Position numbers and translations under genes: made by a program. DNA of 14,908 nt, taken from contig PBPW01000062.1 of assembly GCA_002725545.1 (NCBI GenBank), positions 2,573 through 17,480 of the forward strand, in the 5' to 3' direction. Below are positions 1 through 7,664 of the stretch, in pieces. The DNA is from Fidelibacterota bacterium (GTDB lineage Bacteria; Marinisomatota; Marinisomatia; Marinisomatales; TCS55). The notes under the pieces are model-generated. The model had not been told where the DNA came from. It saw only the letters and a program-made list of their open reading frames with translations, and searched no databases. The first letter of the stretch is position 1; each line of letters starts with the position of its first letter.

Positions 1-48
1 CTTTTAATAGCAGCAGGTTATGACGTTACTGTTAGGGAGGCTGCCTGA
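1..48 (+). CDS. C-terminal end of an upstream phage gene (partial)
   Basis: Frame 1 is open from the window edge to a TGA at 46-48 and encodes only the last 15 residues, ending in LLIAAGYDVTVREAA. The stop shares its A with the ATG of the next gene (TGATG), which is typical of translationally coupled phage genes, so this is probably the end of a real gene in the structural operon. Too little is present to assign a family. Confidence 0.5.
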   Translation, partial: LLIAAGYDVTVREAA

Positions 49-398
49 TGGGTACTAAATTAAGAAGAGAGAATGGTCGTTTTGTTAGCGACGCTACACC
101 TGAAGAACGTGAAGCTTTCAGACAAAACGCTCGGTCTTTTCGTACCGCCCCTTCAGCTATGCCTTCTCGTAGTAGTGCGGCTGGCGAAAAAAAAGCTTGG
201 AATGATTTGGAAACAGACATGGATTCCTACAAGCGTTTAAGGGATGATGGTTTACAACCGCCTTCTATTCGTGGTTCTGCCGACTTAGAGAGTCGTGCTG
301 AGACTAAGATAGAGGTGGAGTCAGGACAGGTTGTTGAGGATAAAACAACCCGACAACAAGTTGAAAAAGTTATTAAAGAATCAGAGGGCAACACATGA
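48..398 (+). CDS. Small conserved phage protein of unknown function
   Basis: The protein is 116 residues, charged and without membrane segments. A good ribosome binding site (GGGAGG, 35-40) sits 7 bases before the ATG. The centre, roughly residues 55-85, reads MDSYKRLRDDGLQPPSIRGS and then a short acidic and basic helix. I recognise this RLR-DGLQPPxI pattern as recurring in small proteins beside virion genes of actinophages, but I know of no assigned function. The C-terminal third is probably helical and rich in K and E. It overlaps the next gene by 4 bases. A virion assembly or head-associated role is suggested only by position. Confidence 0.8.
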   Translation: MGTKLRRENGRFVSDATPEEREAFRQNARSFRTAPSAMPSRSSAAGEKKAWNDLETDMDSYKRLRDDGLQPPSIRGSADLESRAETKIEVESGQVVEDKTTRQQVEKVIKESEGNT

Positions 399-1273
399 CA
401 GCACAAGTCTGGATAGATAGAACTAGAGATTTATTATTATCTGGCACTGTCGAAACAATTAACCGTCTTAATGGAAGTATGACAGATTCAATCAGTTCAA
501 TGAACACGGAGCTTGATACTGGTCCTATTTCTACAGGTTCAATCATAGAAATTGACACAGAGTTGATGTATGTGACATCGGTTAGTGGTCTTAATGTAGG
601 TGTCATCAGAGGTTATGGTGGCTCTACAGCCGCTGCCCATGATGATGATTCTATTATTAGGGTTTCACCTCAATACCCTGCTCACATGATCTTGGATGCT
701 TTGAACGATGATTTGAATGATCTTTCAGCTAAAGGTTTATATCAGATGAAAGTAGCTACGTTTACTTACACAGCTTCCACGCAAGGATACGATCTTGCTT
801 CGGATGTTCTTGGTGTTCATCGTGTTACTTTTACTGACGAGTCCGGTGATTTGTCAGAACCAGAAGTTCGTAGATGGTCGTTGCGTCGCAACAGGCTTTC
901 TTCTACTTTTTCTTCTGGAACTGCTTTGGTTTTAGCGGACACTCCAACTTCAGGTCAGGGTGTTCGTGTTGAATACAAAGAACCCTTTACTACTTTAAGC
1001 ACTTATTCAACAGCTTTAACAACTGTTGGTCTTCATTCAGAAGCGTATGATCTGCCACCTTTGGGTGCAGCTTTAGCTTTAATGACTTTCAAACCGATAG
1101 CCCGTGAGAGTGTGATGACTCAATCACCTATCAGACGAGCCGAAGAAGTACCTTCTGGAGCTATTTCAGCTTCAATGCGTGATCTACGTTTCCGTAGGGA
1201 TCAAAGGGTAGAAGCAGAAAAGATGCGACTCGCACAGCTTTACCCAACCCAATGGTTGCGTAGCGGAGAATAA
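395..1273 (+). CDS. Putative head-tail connector or neck structural protein
   Basis: The protein is 292 residues. Residues 1-100 contain an acidic beta segment followed by VGVIRGYGGSTAAAHDDDS. The pattern of an 'RG-x-GGT/S-A-x-H' turn after an 'I-x-IDxELMxV' strand recurs in connector or neck proteins of tailed phages, where it forms part of a small beta domain. The middle is beta-rich, and the C-terminus (about 230-292) is a basic helical region with several R and E residues. It lies directly upstream of the large tail protein and overlaps the previous gene at ATGA-type spacing, so a role in head-tail joining or tail assembly is the best reading. The exact function is inferred from the motif and position; it could also be another minor virion protein. 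Confidence 0.6.
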   Translation: MTAQVWIDRTRDLLLSGTVETINRLNGSMTDSISSMNTELDTGPISTGSIIEIDTELMYVTSVSGLNVGVIRGYGGSTAAAHDDDSIIRVSPQYPAHMILDALNDDLNDLSAKGLYQMKVATFTYTASTQGYDLASDVLGVHRVTFTDESGDLSEPEVRRWSLRRNRLSSTFSSGTALVLADTPTSGQGVRVEYKEPFTTLSTYSTALTTVGLHSEAYDLPPLGAALALMTFKPIARESVMTQSPIRRAEEVPSGAISASMRDLRFRRDQRVEAEKMRLAQLYPTQWLRSGE

Positions 1274-1275
1274 TT

Positions 1276-3135
1276 ATGGCGATTGCGCCTAAATACGACA
1301 TCTCGATAAATGGTCGAGGGTACATGGTTGATTATACTAATTACCGTCGTAGGACTATTCCTGCACAAAAAGAACAAAGAGACACATCTGAAGATGTTGG
1401 TGAAAACACTCTTAGTAATGTTGGTCAATGGGTTAGAAGCCAGTCGGATTGGTCACATGGCGCTGGTCAAGAATTTTTTGATTTAAATGATTCAGACAGA
1501 AGAAGGTTTCACACTTCTAAGAACATAGATATTTTTACTAAAGGCCAGCTTCACATGTGTAAAGCCATCGAAGAAAAATCTTCTGGTTCTAATAACAACT
1601 TGTACGCCAAGATAGTTAACGGTTCGGTTTTCTATTTTTCTGATGGACAACTTATGAAATTCGGTAATCCTGATGTTAATGCTGGTTCGTATTCTCCTTC
1701 TTCTATAGACATGGATTACGCAATTTTAGATTGGACTTCTGATGGTGCATCTATTTATTGCGCTCAAGGAGCTAATGGTGTTCGTAAAGCGACTGTTTCA
1801 TCTACTAGCGGTGATTCTACAATAGGGTCGTTTCAAGCAGATGTTATTGAGTACGCAAACGGTAGACTTTTAGCTTCTGATGCAGGAAGAATAGTAGAAC
1901 TTAATACTTCAGGTGTAGTTCAAACTTTCGATAAAACTCTTACAGGTACATGCAAAGCCATAAAAGGTGGACCTAATAGTATTTATGCAGCTTACAATGT
2001 GAATGGTCAGGGAATCCTCTACACGATAGGCATATCGACAACAGACGGTTCTCTCGCCTACCCAGTCCCAGCGGCGGTGCTACCACTAGGGGAAACATTC
2101 TCTGGTCCGTGCTGTATCGATACATTTGGAGAATTGATTGTGGTTGGTACTTCCGCTGGGGCTAGGTTTGGTTTAATTAACTCTAACGATCAGCAATCGG
2201 TCACATTCGGACCTGTAATAGATACAGGTGGAGCAGCTTATGGTGTTCGTATCTCCGGCAAGTACGGATATTGGGGTACAAAAAATGGGGATACATATAA
2301 AGCTGACCTTTCTATTTTCACAGACACTCTTGTCCCAGCCTATTGTCGTCTTCTTTCATTTGACGATGCGGCGAAGGGAAATGTTCTTTCATTAGAACTC
2401 TACAATAACAAACTTTTCTTTACTGTGTCTGCCGGTGAATTATATGGAGAAGATGCAACTGGGGATCTTTCAGCTACAGCAGAGTTGACAGTTGGAACTA
2501 TTACTTTTGGAACGTCAGCTTCTAAAGTTGGCAGGGCTGCTTCCGGCAGGTTTGCAAAAGAACAAGCTGCATCAGCTTCAGGTGATATTGATTACAGTGT
2601 AGCGAATACTGATTACCAAGCAAGTTCAATCAATTATGGTGGTTTAGTTGCTGGTCAAGCTGGGACTGTGACAGTAACAGCTACAGATGAAAACAATGTT
2701 TCGACAGCGATGGTTCTTGAAGGAACAGGAATAGAATCTTCTTATTCTGCCGCAGACCCATCGAGTGAAACTTTCACAATTAAATTAACTTTGAATAGAG
2801 ATGCAGGTTCAACTACTAGCGGTCCTATATTTGAACGCTGGTCTTTTCATCCTAGACCCCAACCAGTTCGCATAGAAGAACTAATAACTCCTCTAATAAT
2901 ACAGGGGAGAGTAACGACTATGCACGGTTCTGGTGCTTTTGTAGGTTATGATAGTCAAGAAGAATATTTACATTTGCGGAATCTAGCTAATCAATCAAAA
3001 GCAGTTACTTTTGAAGAAGGGAATCTGTCATACTCAGTAACGGTTGAAGACATTGAAATGTCTCCAGTCAGAATGAGTGCTGATGATTCTTTTTGGGAAG
3101 GAACTTTGATATGTCGTCTTCTAACAGTCCCATAA
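1276..3135 (+). CDS. Large beta-rich tail protein with a propeller-like region
   Basis: The protein is 619 residues and begins two bases after the previous stop, with GGAG (1265-1268) placed before the ATG. After an Arg/Gln-rich N-terminus, residues of about 100-400 are a run of short strands and turns rich in G, S, T and N. Segments such as SDGASIYCAQGANGVRKATV look like the blade repeats of a beta-propeller. A second Ala/Ser/Thr-rich beta region follows (about 430-540), then a distinct C-terminal domain beginning near RVTTMHGSGAFVGY. Propeller-like platforms occur in phage tail nozzle and baseplate proteins. The size, composition and place at the end of the structural block suggest a tail or host-contact component. 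Which tail type it belongs to cannot be told from this window. Confidence 0.65.
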   Translation: MAIAPKYDISINGRGYMVDYTNYRRRTIPAQKEQRDTSEDVGENTLSNVGQWVRSQSDWSHGAGQEFFDLNDSDRRRFHTSKNIDIFTKGQLHMCKAIEEKSSGSNNNLYAKIVNGSVFYFSDGQLMKFGNPDVNAGSYSPSSIDMDYAILDWTSDGASIYCAQGANGVRKATVSSTSGDSTIGSFQADVIEYANGRLLASDAGRIVELNTSGVVQTFDKTLTGTCKAIKGGPNSIYAAYNVNGQGILYTIGISTTDGSLAYPVPAAVLPLGETFSGPCCIDTFGELIVVGTSAGARFGLINSNDQQSVTFGPVIDTGGAAYGVRISGKYGYWGTKNGDTYKADLSIFTDTLVPAYCRLLSFDDAAKGNVLSLELYNNKLFFTVSAGELYGEDATGDLSATAELTVGTITFGTSASKVGRAASGRFAKEQAASASGDIDYSVANTDYQASSINYGGLVAGQAGTVTVTATDENNVSTAMVLEGTGIESSYSAADPSSETFTIKLTLNRDAGSTTSGPIFERWSFHPRPQPVRIEELITPLIIQGRVTTMHGSGAFVGYDSQEEYLHLRNLANQSKAVTFEEGNLSYSVTVEDIEMSPVRMSADDSFWEGTLICRLLTVP

Positions 3136-3347
3136 GTCTTAACGAGTTTACAGAAAATACAAGAAATGGTGGCTCCGGAAGATGGTGCGACAAGCTTCCT
3201 GAAAAAATCAGAGAAGAAATTATTGCTTCTAACGCTGGTTCAAAAGTTGCAGCAGATTGGTTAAGAGAAGTTCACGGGTTTGAAGCTGCTACTCCTAAAA
3301 AATGTGAACCTTTAATGGAAGAGCGAAAGAAGAGAAACGCTGGCTGA
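3111..3347 (+). CDS. Small basic phage protein, possibly DNA-binding
   Basis: The protein is 78 residues from the ATG at 3111. This start is preferred over the in-frame TTG at 3093 because AAGGA (3098-3102) lies 8 bases before it. It overlaps the 3' end of the tail gene by 25 bases. The sequence has a Gly-rich N-terminus, then a helical core (RWCDKLPEKIREEIIAS, then VAADWLREVHGF) and a very basic C-terminus ending KKRNAG. Two helices with a conserved Trp in the second suggest a compact helix-turn-helix fold, but I do not recognise a named family. Its stop overlaps the proposed CTG start of the phosphoesterase gene, so the two are probably translated together. Confidence 0.7.
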   Translation: MSSSNSPISLNEFTENTRNGGSGRWCDKLPEKIREEIIASNAGSKVAADWLREVHGFEAATPKKCEPLMEERKKRNAG

Positions 3348-4410
3348 TTCTTTAGAAGAGTTCAGTAACAATACTGTTCTCTTAGACCGTTTATCACGGT
3401 TAGAAAAGGCACATATAAAAGCCAAGTCTGAGCTTGCTGTAGCTCGTAAACAAAATGTTGTTCTTATAGATGAAGTTGATTTACTTGAAGATCGAATTGA
3501 AGCTTACGAAAAGGTAGGTAAAAATAAACCACCTGTTTGGTTGACTCCTAAGAAGCCTAAGAAGACAGCAGCTACGGTTGTTGCAATGCTTTCTGACTTA
3601 CATCTTGATGAAGTTGTTGACTTGGATGAAATGGGTGGCGCTAATAAATATGACCGAGAAATAGCAGAAATAAGATTAAAACGATTTGTTGAAAAAGTAA
3701 TTGAACTTTCTAATAATTATATTGCCGGAGTAAACATCGAAGGTTTATGCTTACTACTTGGCGGTGATTTAGTTAGTGGCGATGTCCATGAAGAATTAGC
3801 TCAAACAAACGAAGGGGTATCCGGCATAGACACTTGTGTTTATTGGTCATCCATTCTTGCTTCTTGCATAAGTGGTTTAGCTGACCATTTTGGCAAAGTG
3901 CATGTTAGTAGCGTGGTTGGTAATCACGGCAGACAAACACGTAAACCTAGAATGAAAGGAAGGGTTAGGGATAATCTTGATTATCTACTTTCTACAATGG
4001 CAGCTACACATTTATCAAAAGATAAACGTGTGACTTGGAACATTCCTGATACTGCTGATTGCCTCGTAAATGTTTATGACACAAAGATTTTACTCACTCA
4101 CGGAGATCAAATTCGTGGAGGTGGGAATGGTGTGGGCGGCTTGCTTGCCCCTGTGATAAGGATGATTCAAAAGAAGAGGGTGAATCAGCCTTTTGATGTA
4201 ATGGCTTTTGGTCATTTTCATCAACAAATAATTAGCCCTGAACAGGGTGTTTTTGCTTGTGGGTCTTTGAAAGGAGTTGACGAGTTTAGTCGTTTAATGA
4301 ATTTCCCTGACTCTGAACCTCTACAAGCTTTTGCTGTAGTAACCCCAACAAGGGGCTTTACTTTTACAGCGCCTATATTCGTACAAGATAAAGAAAAAGA
4401 AGGATGGTAA
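3340..4410 (+). CDS. Calcineurin-like metallophosphoesterase with coiled-coil N-terminus; likely CTG start
   Basis: The five motifs of the calcineurin-like (Mre11/SbcD-type) phosphoesterase fold are intact. Numbered from the CTG start they are SDLH (D86, H88), GGD (D143), GNH (N195, H196), THGD (H254) and GHFH (H292, H294), which together bind two metal ions. These enzymes cleave phosphodiesters or phosphomonoesters; the substrate here is unknown. The first conventional start in this frame is a TTG at 3541, but the frame is open back to 3316. The extra 67 residues (ADSLEEFSNNTVLLDRLSRL...) read as a sensible N-terminus with a coiled coil. No ATG, GTG or TTG lies in that stretch. A CTG at 3340 follows AGAAGAG by about 5 bases and overlaps the upstream stop. 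Product is secure, start is not; a +1 shift from the upstream gene is the alternative. Confidence 0.85.
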   Translation: MADSLEEFSNNTVLLDRLSRLEKAHIKAKSELAVARKQNVVLIDEVDLLEDRIEAYEKVGKNKPPVWLTPKKPKKTAATVVAMLSDLHLDEVVDLDEMGGANKYDREIAEIRLKRFVEKVIELSNNYIAGVNIEGLCLLLGGDLVSGDVHEELAQTNEGVSGIDTCVYWSSILASCISGLADHFGKVHVSSVVGNHGRQTRKPRMKGRVRDNLDYLLSTMAATHLSKDKRVTWNIPDTADCLVNVYDTKILLTHGDQIRGGGNGVGGLLAPVIRMIQKKRVNQPFDVMAFGHFHQQIISPEQGVFACGSLKGVDEFSRLMNFPDSEPLQAFAVVTPTRGFTFTAPIFVQDKEKEGW

Positions 4411-4415
4411 TAACC

Positions 4416-4622
4416 ATGATTACAAAAGATTTAATAGAGAGAGTAGTAGCCACATTCGTGCAGGCTGCCATAGGTGCCATGTCATCAAACTCCATGTTTG
4501 ACTTAGGTGTTGACCAATGGAAGATGATGGCAGGTGCAGGTGTCGCTGCTGCTGTGTCCGTTATTAAGGGCGCTCTCGCTCAAAAAGTTGGAACTAAAGG
4601 AACTTCTTCCTTAACTGATTAA
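4416..4622 (+). CDS. Holin, r1t type
   Basis: The protein is 68 residues with two hydrophobic helices, around VVATFVQAAIGAM and MAGAGVAAAVSVIKGALA, separated by a short turn containing FDLGVDQW. The pattern (TFVQ in helix 1, a Trp before helix 2, SVIKG at its end, then a short polar tail) matches the r1t-family holins common in phages of Gram-positive hosts. Holins accumulate in the cytoplasmic membrane and open it at a set time so that the lysin can reach the wall. The ATG at 4416 is preferred, with AAGG and GGATGG upstream. An ATG at 4404 would abut its own binding site and add four residues. The putative lysin is not adjacent but lies at 8498. Confidence 0.82.
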   Translation: MITKDLIERVVATFVQAAIGAMSSNSMFDLGVDQWKMMAGAGVAAAVSVIKGALAQKVGTKGTSSLTD

Positions 4623-4632
4623 AACTAATTAG

Positions 4633-4683
4633 GTAGGGTCAGGGTGTGTAAATACAGTTTGACGGTTATCACCCTGACTCTAC
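4633..4683. other. Long inverted repeat (hairpin) after the holin gene
   Basis: The arms 4633-4646 and 4670-4683 pair over 14 bp with a single G-U pair and enclose a 23-nt loop. The hairpin begins 10 bases after the holin stop. There is no T-run after it on the plus strand, so it is not a typical intrinsic terminator. It may end or protect the holin transcript, or act as a protein-binding operator near the following promoter. The pairing is seen directly; the function is a guess. Confidence 0.6.
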
Positions 4684-4737
4684 TGAACAAAGATTACGAT
4701 GCTTGAATTACTTGAATTGGCTAATCAAAAGAATGAC

Positions 4738-4766
4738 TTGACCAGCAAGTAATTAGCGATTACGCT
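4738..4766 (+). promoter_or_regulatory. Probable sigma-70-type promoter for the 4790-10121 operon
   Basis: TTGACC (4738-4743) is followed after exactly 17 bases by TACGCT (4761-4766), which fits the TANNNT form of actinobacterial -10 boxes. Transcription would start near 4773, giving a short leader that carries AAGGGGG (4777-4783), 6 bases before the ATG at 4790. It is the only gap in the plus-strand genes large enough for a promoter between 3111 and 10121. A match of this quality can occur by chance in AT-rich DNA. Confidence 0.5.
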
Positions 4767-4789
4767 ATCTGTAAACAAGGGGGTTATTT

Positions 4790-5695
4790 ATGGAGAATCA
4801 AGTTAGTGTTATTTCAGCCACAGTAGAAAAGTTTCTACAAAACAGATGGCTTAAAGAACAAGCGGCTGGTGGTAAACCAACTGCTTGTTCTACTTTAGGA
4901 AGAGCTTCAGATGTTCTTTCATGTCAACGTAAGATTGCTTTTGGGATGGCTAAAGTTAATCCTTTAGACGTTCCGTATCTTTCAAATCTTATTGCTTTAG
5001 ATATTGGTAATGAGATGCACGAAAGAGTGCAAAGCGCCCTTCACGATGCTTTCCCAGATTTTAAGTCAGAGGTGCCGATTGATTTGACACCTTTAGGTTA
5101 TGACGTAAGTGGATCTGCTGATGGGTTATTAACTATTGCAGATCAAAAAATAATTGTTGAGATCAAAACGACTGCCGGTTTCGGATTTAAAATTTGTAGT
5201 GAAGGTCATGCAAAAAGTGGTGAGTTGCCTGGTGCAAAAATAGAGCATCTTATTCAAGCTGGCATCTACGCTCATGGGGCTGATGCTGACGGCGTTCTAA
5301 TAATTATGATTAACAAAGAGAACATGGAGTTTGGTAAATACAAGGTAGGTCAAACTCTTGAATTTGAACAACGGCTTGATGATGTAGTCCCACCTTGTGG
5401 TAAATATGAAGGCGGTCAAACTTTACGTGAGCTTGCTTTAACTGAGCTTATGAGGATGCAAAGAATCGCTGACCAAGTTCAAGAAAATGTAGTTCCTGCA
5501 AGGATCGACCCAGTTGAAGGTGTTATAGATAACCCTCCAACATTCATGGCTACTAGAGGCTATTGGAGATGCAGGTATTGTAACTACAATTCTATTTGTC
5601 AAAACCTACCCACTGAAGAGATCAGTGTTGAAAAGTCAACTCAGCATGTCATCCAAACTTGGAGTCCTGTTGCTAAGGAGGTCGCTAATGTTTGA
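4790..5695 (+). CDS. Cas4/RecB-like PD-(D/E)XK exonuclease
   Basis: The protein is 301 residues. The nuclease core shows H77 (GNEMHERV), D111 (SADG), the catalytic pair E124-I-K126 (VEIKTTAG) and Q156 followed by Y160 (QAGIY). A C-terminal cluster C261, C264 and C270, together with an N-terminal Cys (C45, in LSCQRKIAF, or C33), is the arrangement that holds a 4Fe-4S cluster in Cas4 and AddB-type nucleases. Phage proteins of this type resect DNA ends to give single strands for recombination. It opens the operon and overlaps by 8 bases a winged-helix protein, with an annealing-protein candidate, SSB and a second nuclease following. No CRISPR array or other cas gene is present, so a recombination role is favoured over spacer acquisition. 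Confidence 0.85.
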   Translation: MENQVSVISATVEKFLQNRWLKEQAAGGKPTACSTLGRASDVLSCQRKIAFGMAKVNPLDVPYLSNLIALDIGNEMHERVQSALHDAFPDFKSEVPIDLTPLGYDVSGSADGLLTIADQKIIVEIKTTAGFGFKICSEGHAKSGELPGAKIEHLIQAGIYAHGADADGVLIIMINKENMEFGKYKVGQTLEFEQRLDDVVPPCGKYEGGQTLRELALTELMRMQRIADQVQENVVPARIDPVEGVIDNPPTFMATRGYWRCRYCNYNSICQNLPTEEISVEKSTQHVIQTWSPVAKEVANV

Positions 5696-5987
5696 TGGTA
5701 TTACTTACGATAAAGAACAAGATGAGGACAGATTACTTACCTTGTTCGATAAAGTATTAAACCTTATGTCAGATGGTCATTGGCGCACGTTGAATGAGAT
5801 AGCTTTTCAAGTCGGCGGTCAAGTCCAAAGTGTTAGTGCAAGATTAAGAGATGCACGTAAAGCTCAGTTTGGTGGGTATCAAGTGGAGCGTAAACGTGTT
5901 GGGGGTGGATTATGGATTTACAGAGTCTTAGATCCTCTCCCAGTAGATAATAACCAGCAAACATTGGAGGTATGTGATGGGTTTTAA
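5688..5987 (+). CDS. Winged-helix DNA-binding protein
   Basis: The ATG at 5688 follows a perfect AAGGAGGT (5675-5682), giving 99 residues and an 8-base overlap with the exonuclease gene. Residues 16-75 read as a winged helix: a first helix (RLLTLFDKVLNLMSDG), WRTLNEIA as the turn, SVSARLRDARKAQFG as the recognition helix, and a basic strand pair VERKRVGGGLWIYRV as the wing. Phage proteins of this pattern often sit beside recombination genes. It could be a regulator of this operon or an accessory factor of the nuclease; the sequence does not distinguish these. Confidence 0.75.
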   Translation: MFDGITYDKEQDEDRLLTLFDKVLNLMSDGHWRTLNEIAFQVGGQVQSVSARLRDARKAQFGGYQVERKRVGGGLWIYRVLDPLPVDNNQQTLEVCDGF

Positions 5988-6582
5988 TCCCGATGAGTAT
6001 GAACAGGTAGCTGATCGTATCCCGTTATTTTGGGAAGCATTTCCAAACGGGCGTATAGAAACTGAGATGATTAGCTATGACGAAGAGAAAGGCACAGTTG
6101 TTTTCGTTGCCCGTTTATTTAGAGAAGGGGAAGACACTCCTTTTGCTACTGGTTGGGCTAGAGAAGTACGTGGTGATGGGTTCGTTAATAAAACTAGCCA
6201 TGTAGAAAATTGTGAAACATCAGCATTGGGCAGAGTTTTAGCAAATGCTTGTTTCTCAGATAAGAATAAGCCACGCCCCAGTCGTGAAGAAATGTCAAAG
6301 ACGGTAGGGGCAGGGGAAAAGGTTACGGCGACCCTAGATTCTCAACCCCCTCCTGAATCTGAACCTGCGCTTACCGTCGTTCCGAACGATATAACTAAAG
6401 AGCTTAAAGAACTTGGGGGTAGAGGTAAGGATCTTGGTTTAACTCAACCCCAGATAAGAAAAATAGCGAGCGAAGTATTAGGTAGAAAGATCAGCAAAGC
6501 TGCTGATATATCTACGAGTGAAGAAGTAGAAGCTGTCCAAAGACAATTTGATGAGATCGAACAATTAAAGGAGACACCATGA
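5977..6582 (+). CDS. Possible single-strand annealing or recombination protein
   Basis: The ATG at 5977 lies 6 bases after GGAGG (5966-5970), giving 201 residues. Residues 1-110 form an alpha-beta domain containing RIPLFWEAFPNGRIETEMIS, a strand with FVARLF, then ATGWAREV and the motif CETSALGRVLANACF. An 'E-T-S-A-x-GR-A/V-L-A' helix of this kind occurs in ERF and Rad52-like annealing proteins. The region after about residue 115 is a low-complexity linker (Q, P, E) followed by a small helical C-terminal domain, a layout common for phage annealing proteins. Its place between an end-resecting nuclease and SSB supports a strand-annealing job. The family is not certain from the sequence alone. 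Confidence 0.5.
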   Translation: MGFNPDEYEQVADRIPLFWEAFPNGRIETEMISYDEEKGTVVFVARLFREGEDTPFATGWAREVRGDGFVNKTSHVENCETSALGRVLANACFSDKNKPRPSREEMSKTVGAGEKVTATLDSQPPPESEPALTVVPNDITKELKELGGRGKDLGLTQPQIRKIASEVLGRKISKAADISTSEEVEAVQRQFDEIEQLKETP

Positions 6583-6974
6583 GTTATATCAATGTTAACG
6601 GAACGGGAAAAATAGTTACCGAACCGGAATTAAAAGAACTCTCTGGCGATAAATGTGTAATCAAGTTACGAATAATGGCTACCAATAAAGCAGGCAAAGA
6701 CGGTAACAATATGTTTATTGACTTGGAAGCTTGGGATCATTTAGCTAGAAACTGCAACTCTTTAATGTCTAAAGGTACTTACATTATTTATTCTGGGAGA
6801 CTTCAACAGGATGAATGGGTTAACACTAAAGACAACAAGACCATGACAAAGGTTAAAATTACTGCTTCTGATATAGGTGTTCAAACTTCTCGATGGGATG
6901 ATGACGACCAAGAAAGAATCAAAGAAGCAAAGCATGAAATTGAAACATTGGATGATCCCGAAGAATTATTCTAA
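6579..6974 (+). CDS. ssb: Single-stranded DNA-binding protein
   Basis: The protein is 131 residues. Residues 1-105 follow the SSB OB-fold pattern: a first strand with NGTGKIVTEPELKEL, then MFIDLEAWDHLARNCNSLMSKG and the typical GRLQQDEWVNTKDNKTMTKV strand pair. The C-terminus ends in DDPEELF, an acidic tail with a final Phe that SSBs use to recruit partner proteins. It starts in an ATGA overlap with the previous gene and has GGAG upstream. It coats single-stranded DNA in replication and in the recombination module encoded around it. SSB of bacterial type is secure. Confidence 0.93.
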   Translation: MSYINVNGTGKIVTEPELKELSGDKCVIKLRIMATNKAGKDGNNMFIDLEAWDHLARNCNSLMSKGTYIIYSGRLQQDEWVNTKDNKTMTKVKITASDIGVQTSRWDDDDQERIKEAKHEIETLDDPEELF

Positions 6975-7318
6975 TGAGTTCTAAGAATAAAATTAAAGGA
7001 ACAGCTTTTGAAACTGCTGTTGTTAACTACATAAACAATAACTCTTGTTTGAATGTTGAACGCAGGGCTTTGTCCGGCATGAACGATAAGGGCGATATTA
7101 TTGGCGTGCCGGATACAGCCATAGAATGTAAAAATGTTAAAGACTGGTCTCAAAGACTTGGCTCATTCATTAACGAAGCTGAAGAGGAAGCTGCCAATGC
7201 CTCTGTCAACATAGGTGTTGTTGTTATTAAGAAACGTAACGCTCCTATAGATGATGCTTATGTTGTGCAATCATTACGTCAATGGGTTGAGACTATAGAA
7301 AGAGATTTGAATGGATGA
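6974..7318 (+). CDS. PD-(D/E)XK nuclease, Holliday-junction-resolvase-like
   Basis: The protein is 114 residues and starts in a TAATG overlap with ssb. It begins KIKGTAFETAVVNYI with E13, continues with ERRALSGMNDKGDIIG (D41) and then IECKN (E51, K53). A strand ending VVVIKKR follows the core. This order (E in helix 1, D, then ExK) is the catalytic set of small PD-(D/E)XK endonucleases such as archaeal Hjc and phage resolvases. It probably cuts branched recombination or replication intermediates. VRR-NUC-type nickases share the same core, so the substrate is inferred from family and neighbours. Confidence 0.75.
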   Translation: MSSKNKIKGTAFETAVVNYINNNSCLNVERRALSGMNDKGDIIGVPDTAIECKNVKDWSQRLGSFINEAEEEAANASVNIGVVVIKKRNAPIDDAYVVQSLRQWVETIERDLNG

Positions 7319-7664
7319 TATGCAGTTGTTTGATCCTCAAGCACCTGAGAAAAACAATGCTAAAACTATTTTCGCAGAATGGGCGCAAGACCCTGATAGT
7401 AGACCACGTTTAAGAAATAGTCGTGATGCTACTGTTGTTGCTCGAATAGTCGAAGCTTTAGAAGCAGGTTTCAAAGAGCCTGTAATAAAAAAAGCTTTAG
7501 ATAAGTGTTGGAAATTTTCATCTAAAGCTGCTTGGGAGACTGCTTTGAATATTGCTTTCGAGGAGTGTAGAAGAGAAAATAAATCTAAAGGGATTCGTTT
7601 ATCAGACACTCAGGAAGCTTTGTTGCGTTTAAGAGAAGATCGTGGGCTACTTAAAAAACCGTGA
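7311..7664 (+). CDS. Hypothetical helical protein in the recombination-replication operon
   Basis: The protein is 117 residues, overlapping the nuclease gene by 8 bases. AAAGAGA lies upstream of the ATG at 7311; an ATG at 7320 would also be possible. The sequence is mostly helical: FAEWAQDPDSRPRLRNSRDA, then VVARIVEALEAGF and a helix ending CWKFSSKAAWETALNIAFEE. The tryptophans and alternating acidic and basic residues suggest a compact helical bundle similar to those in phage replication accessory proteins, but I do not recognise a family. Its context argues for a DNA-replication or recombination role. Confidence 0.7.
   Translation: MDDMQLFDPQAPEKNNAKTIFAEWAQDPDSRPRLRNSRDATVVARIVEALEAGFKEPVIKKALDKCWKFSSKAAWETALNIAFEECRRENKSKGIRLSDTQEALLRLREDRGLLKKP

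Noticed and set aside
834..840. CTGACGA inside the connector-like gene as a hammerhead core
   Set aside because: No GAAA with a suitable stem III and cleavage triplet lies at the needed positions, and the bases are explained by the coding sequence.
4699..4752. A 17-codon frame in the gap before the recombination operon
   Set aside because: No clear ribosome binding site, and it overlaps the -35 box of the proposed promoter. Too short to support.
5613..5632. CTGAAGAG followed by GAAAA at the end of the exonuclease gene as a hammerhead
   Set aside because: Stem III is weak and stem I cannot be formed with the flanks. It lies in conserved coding sequence near the end of the protein.
4790..5695. 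The Cas4-like gene as part of a CRISPR-Cas locus
   Set aside because: No cas1, cas2, effector gene or repeat array is present; the neighbours are phage recombination genes.
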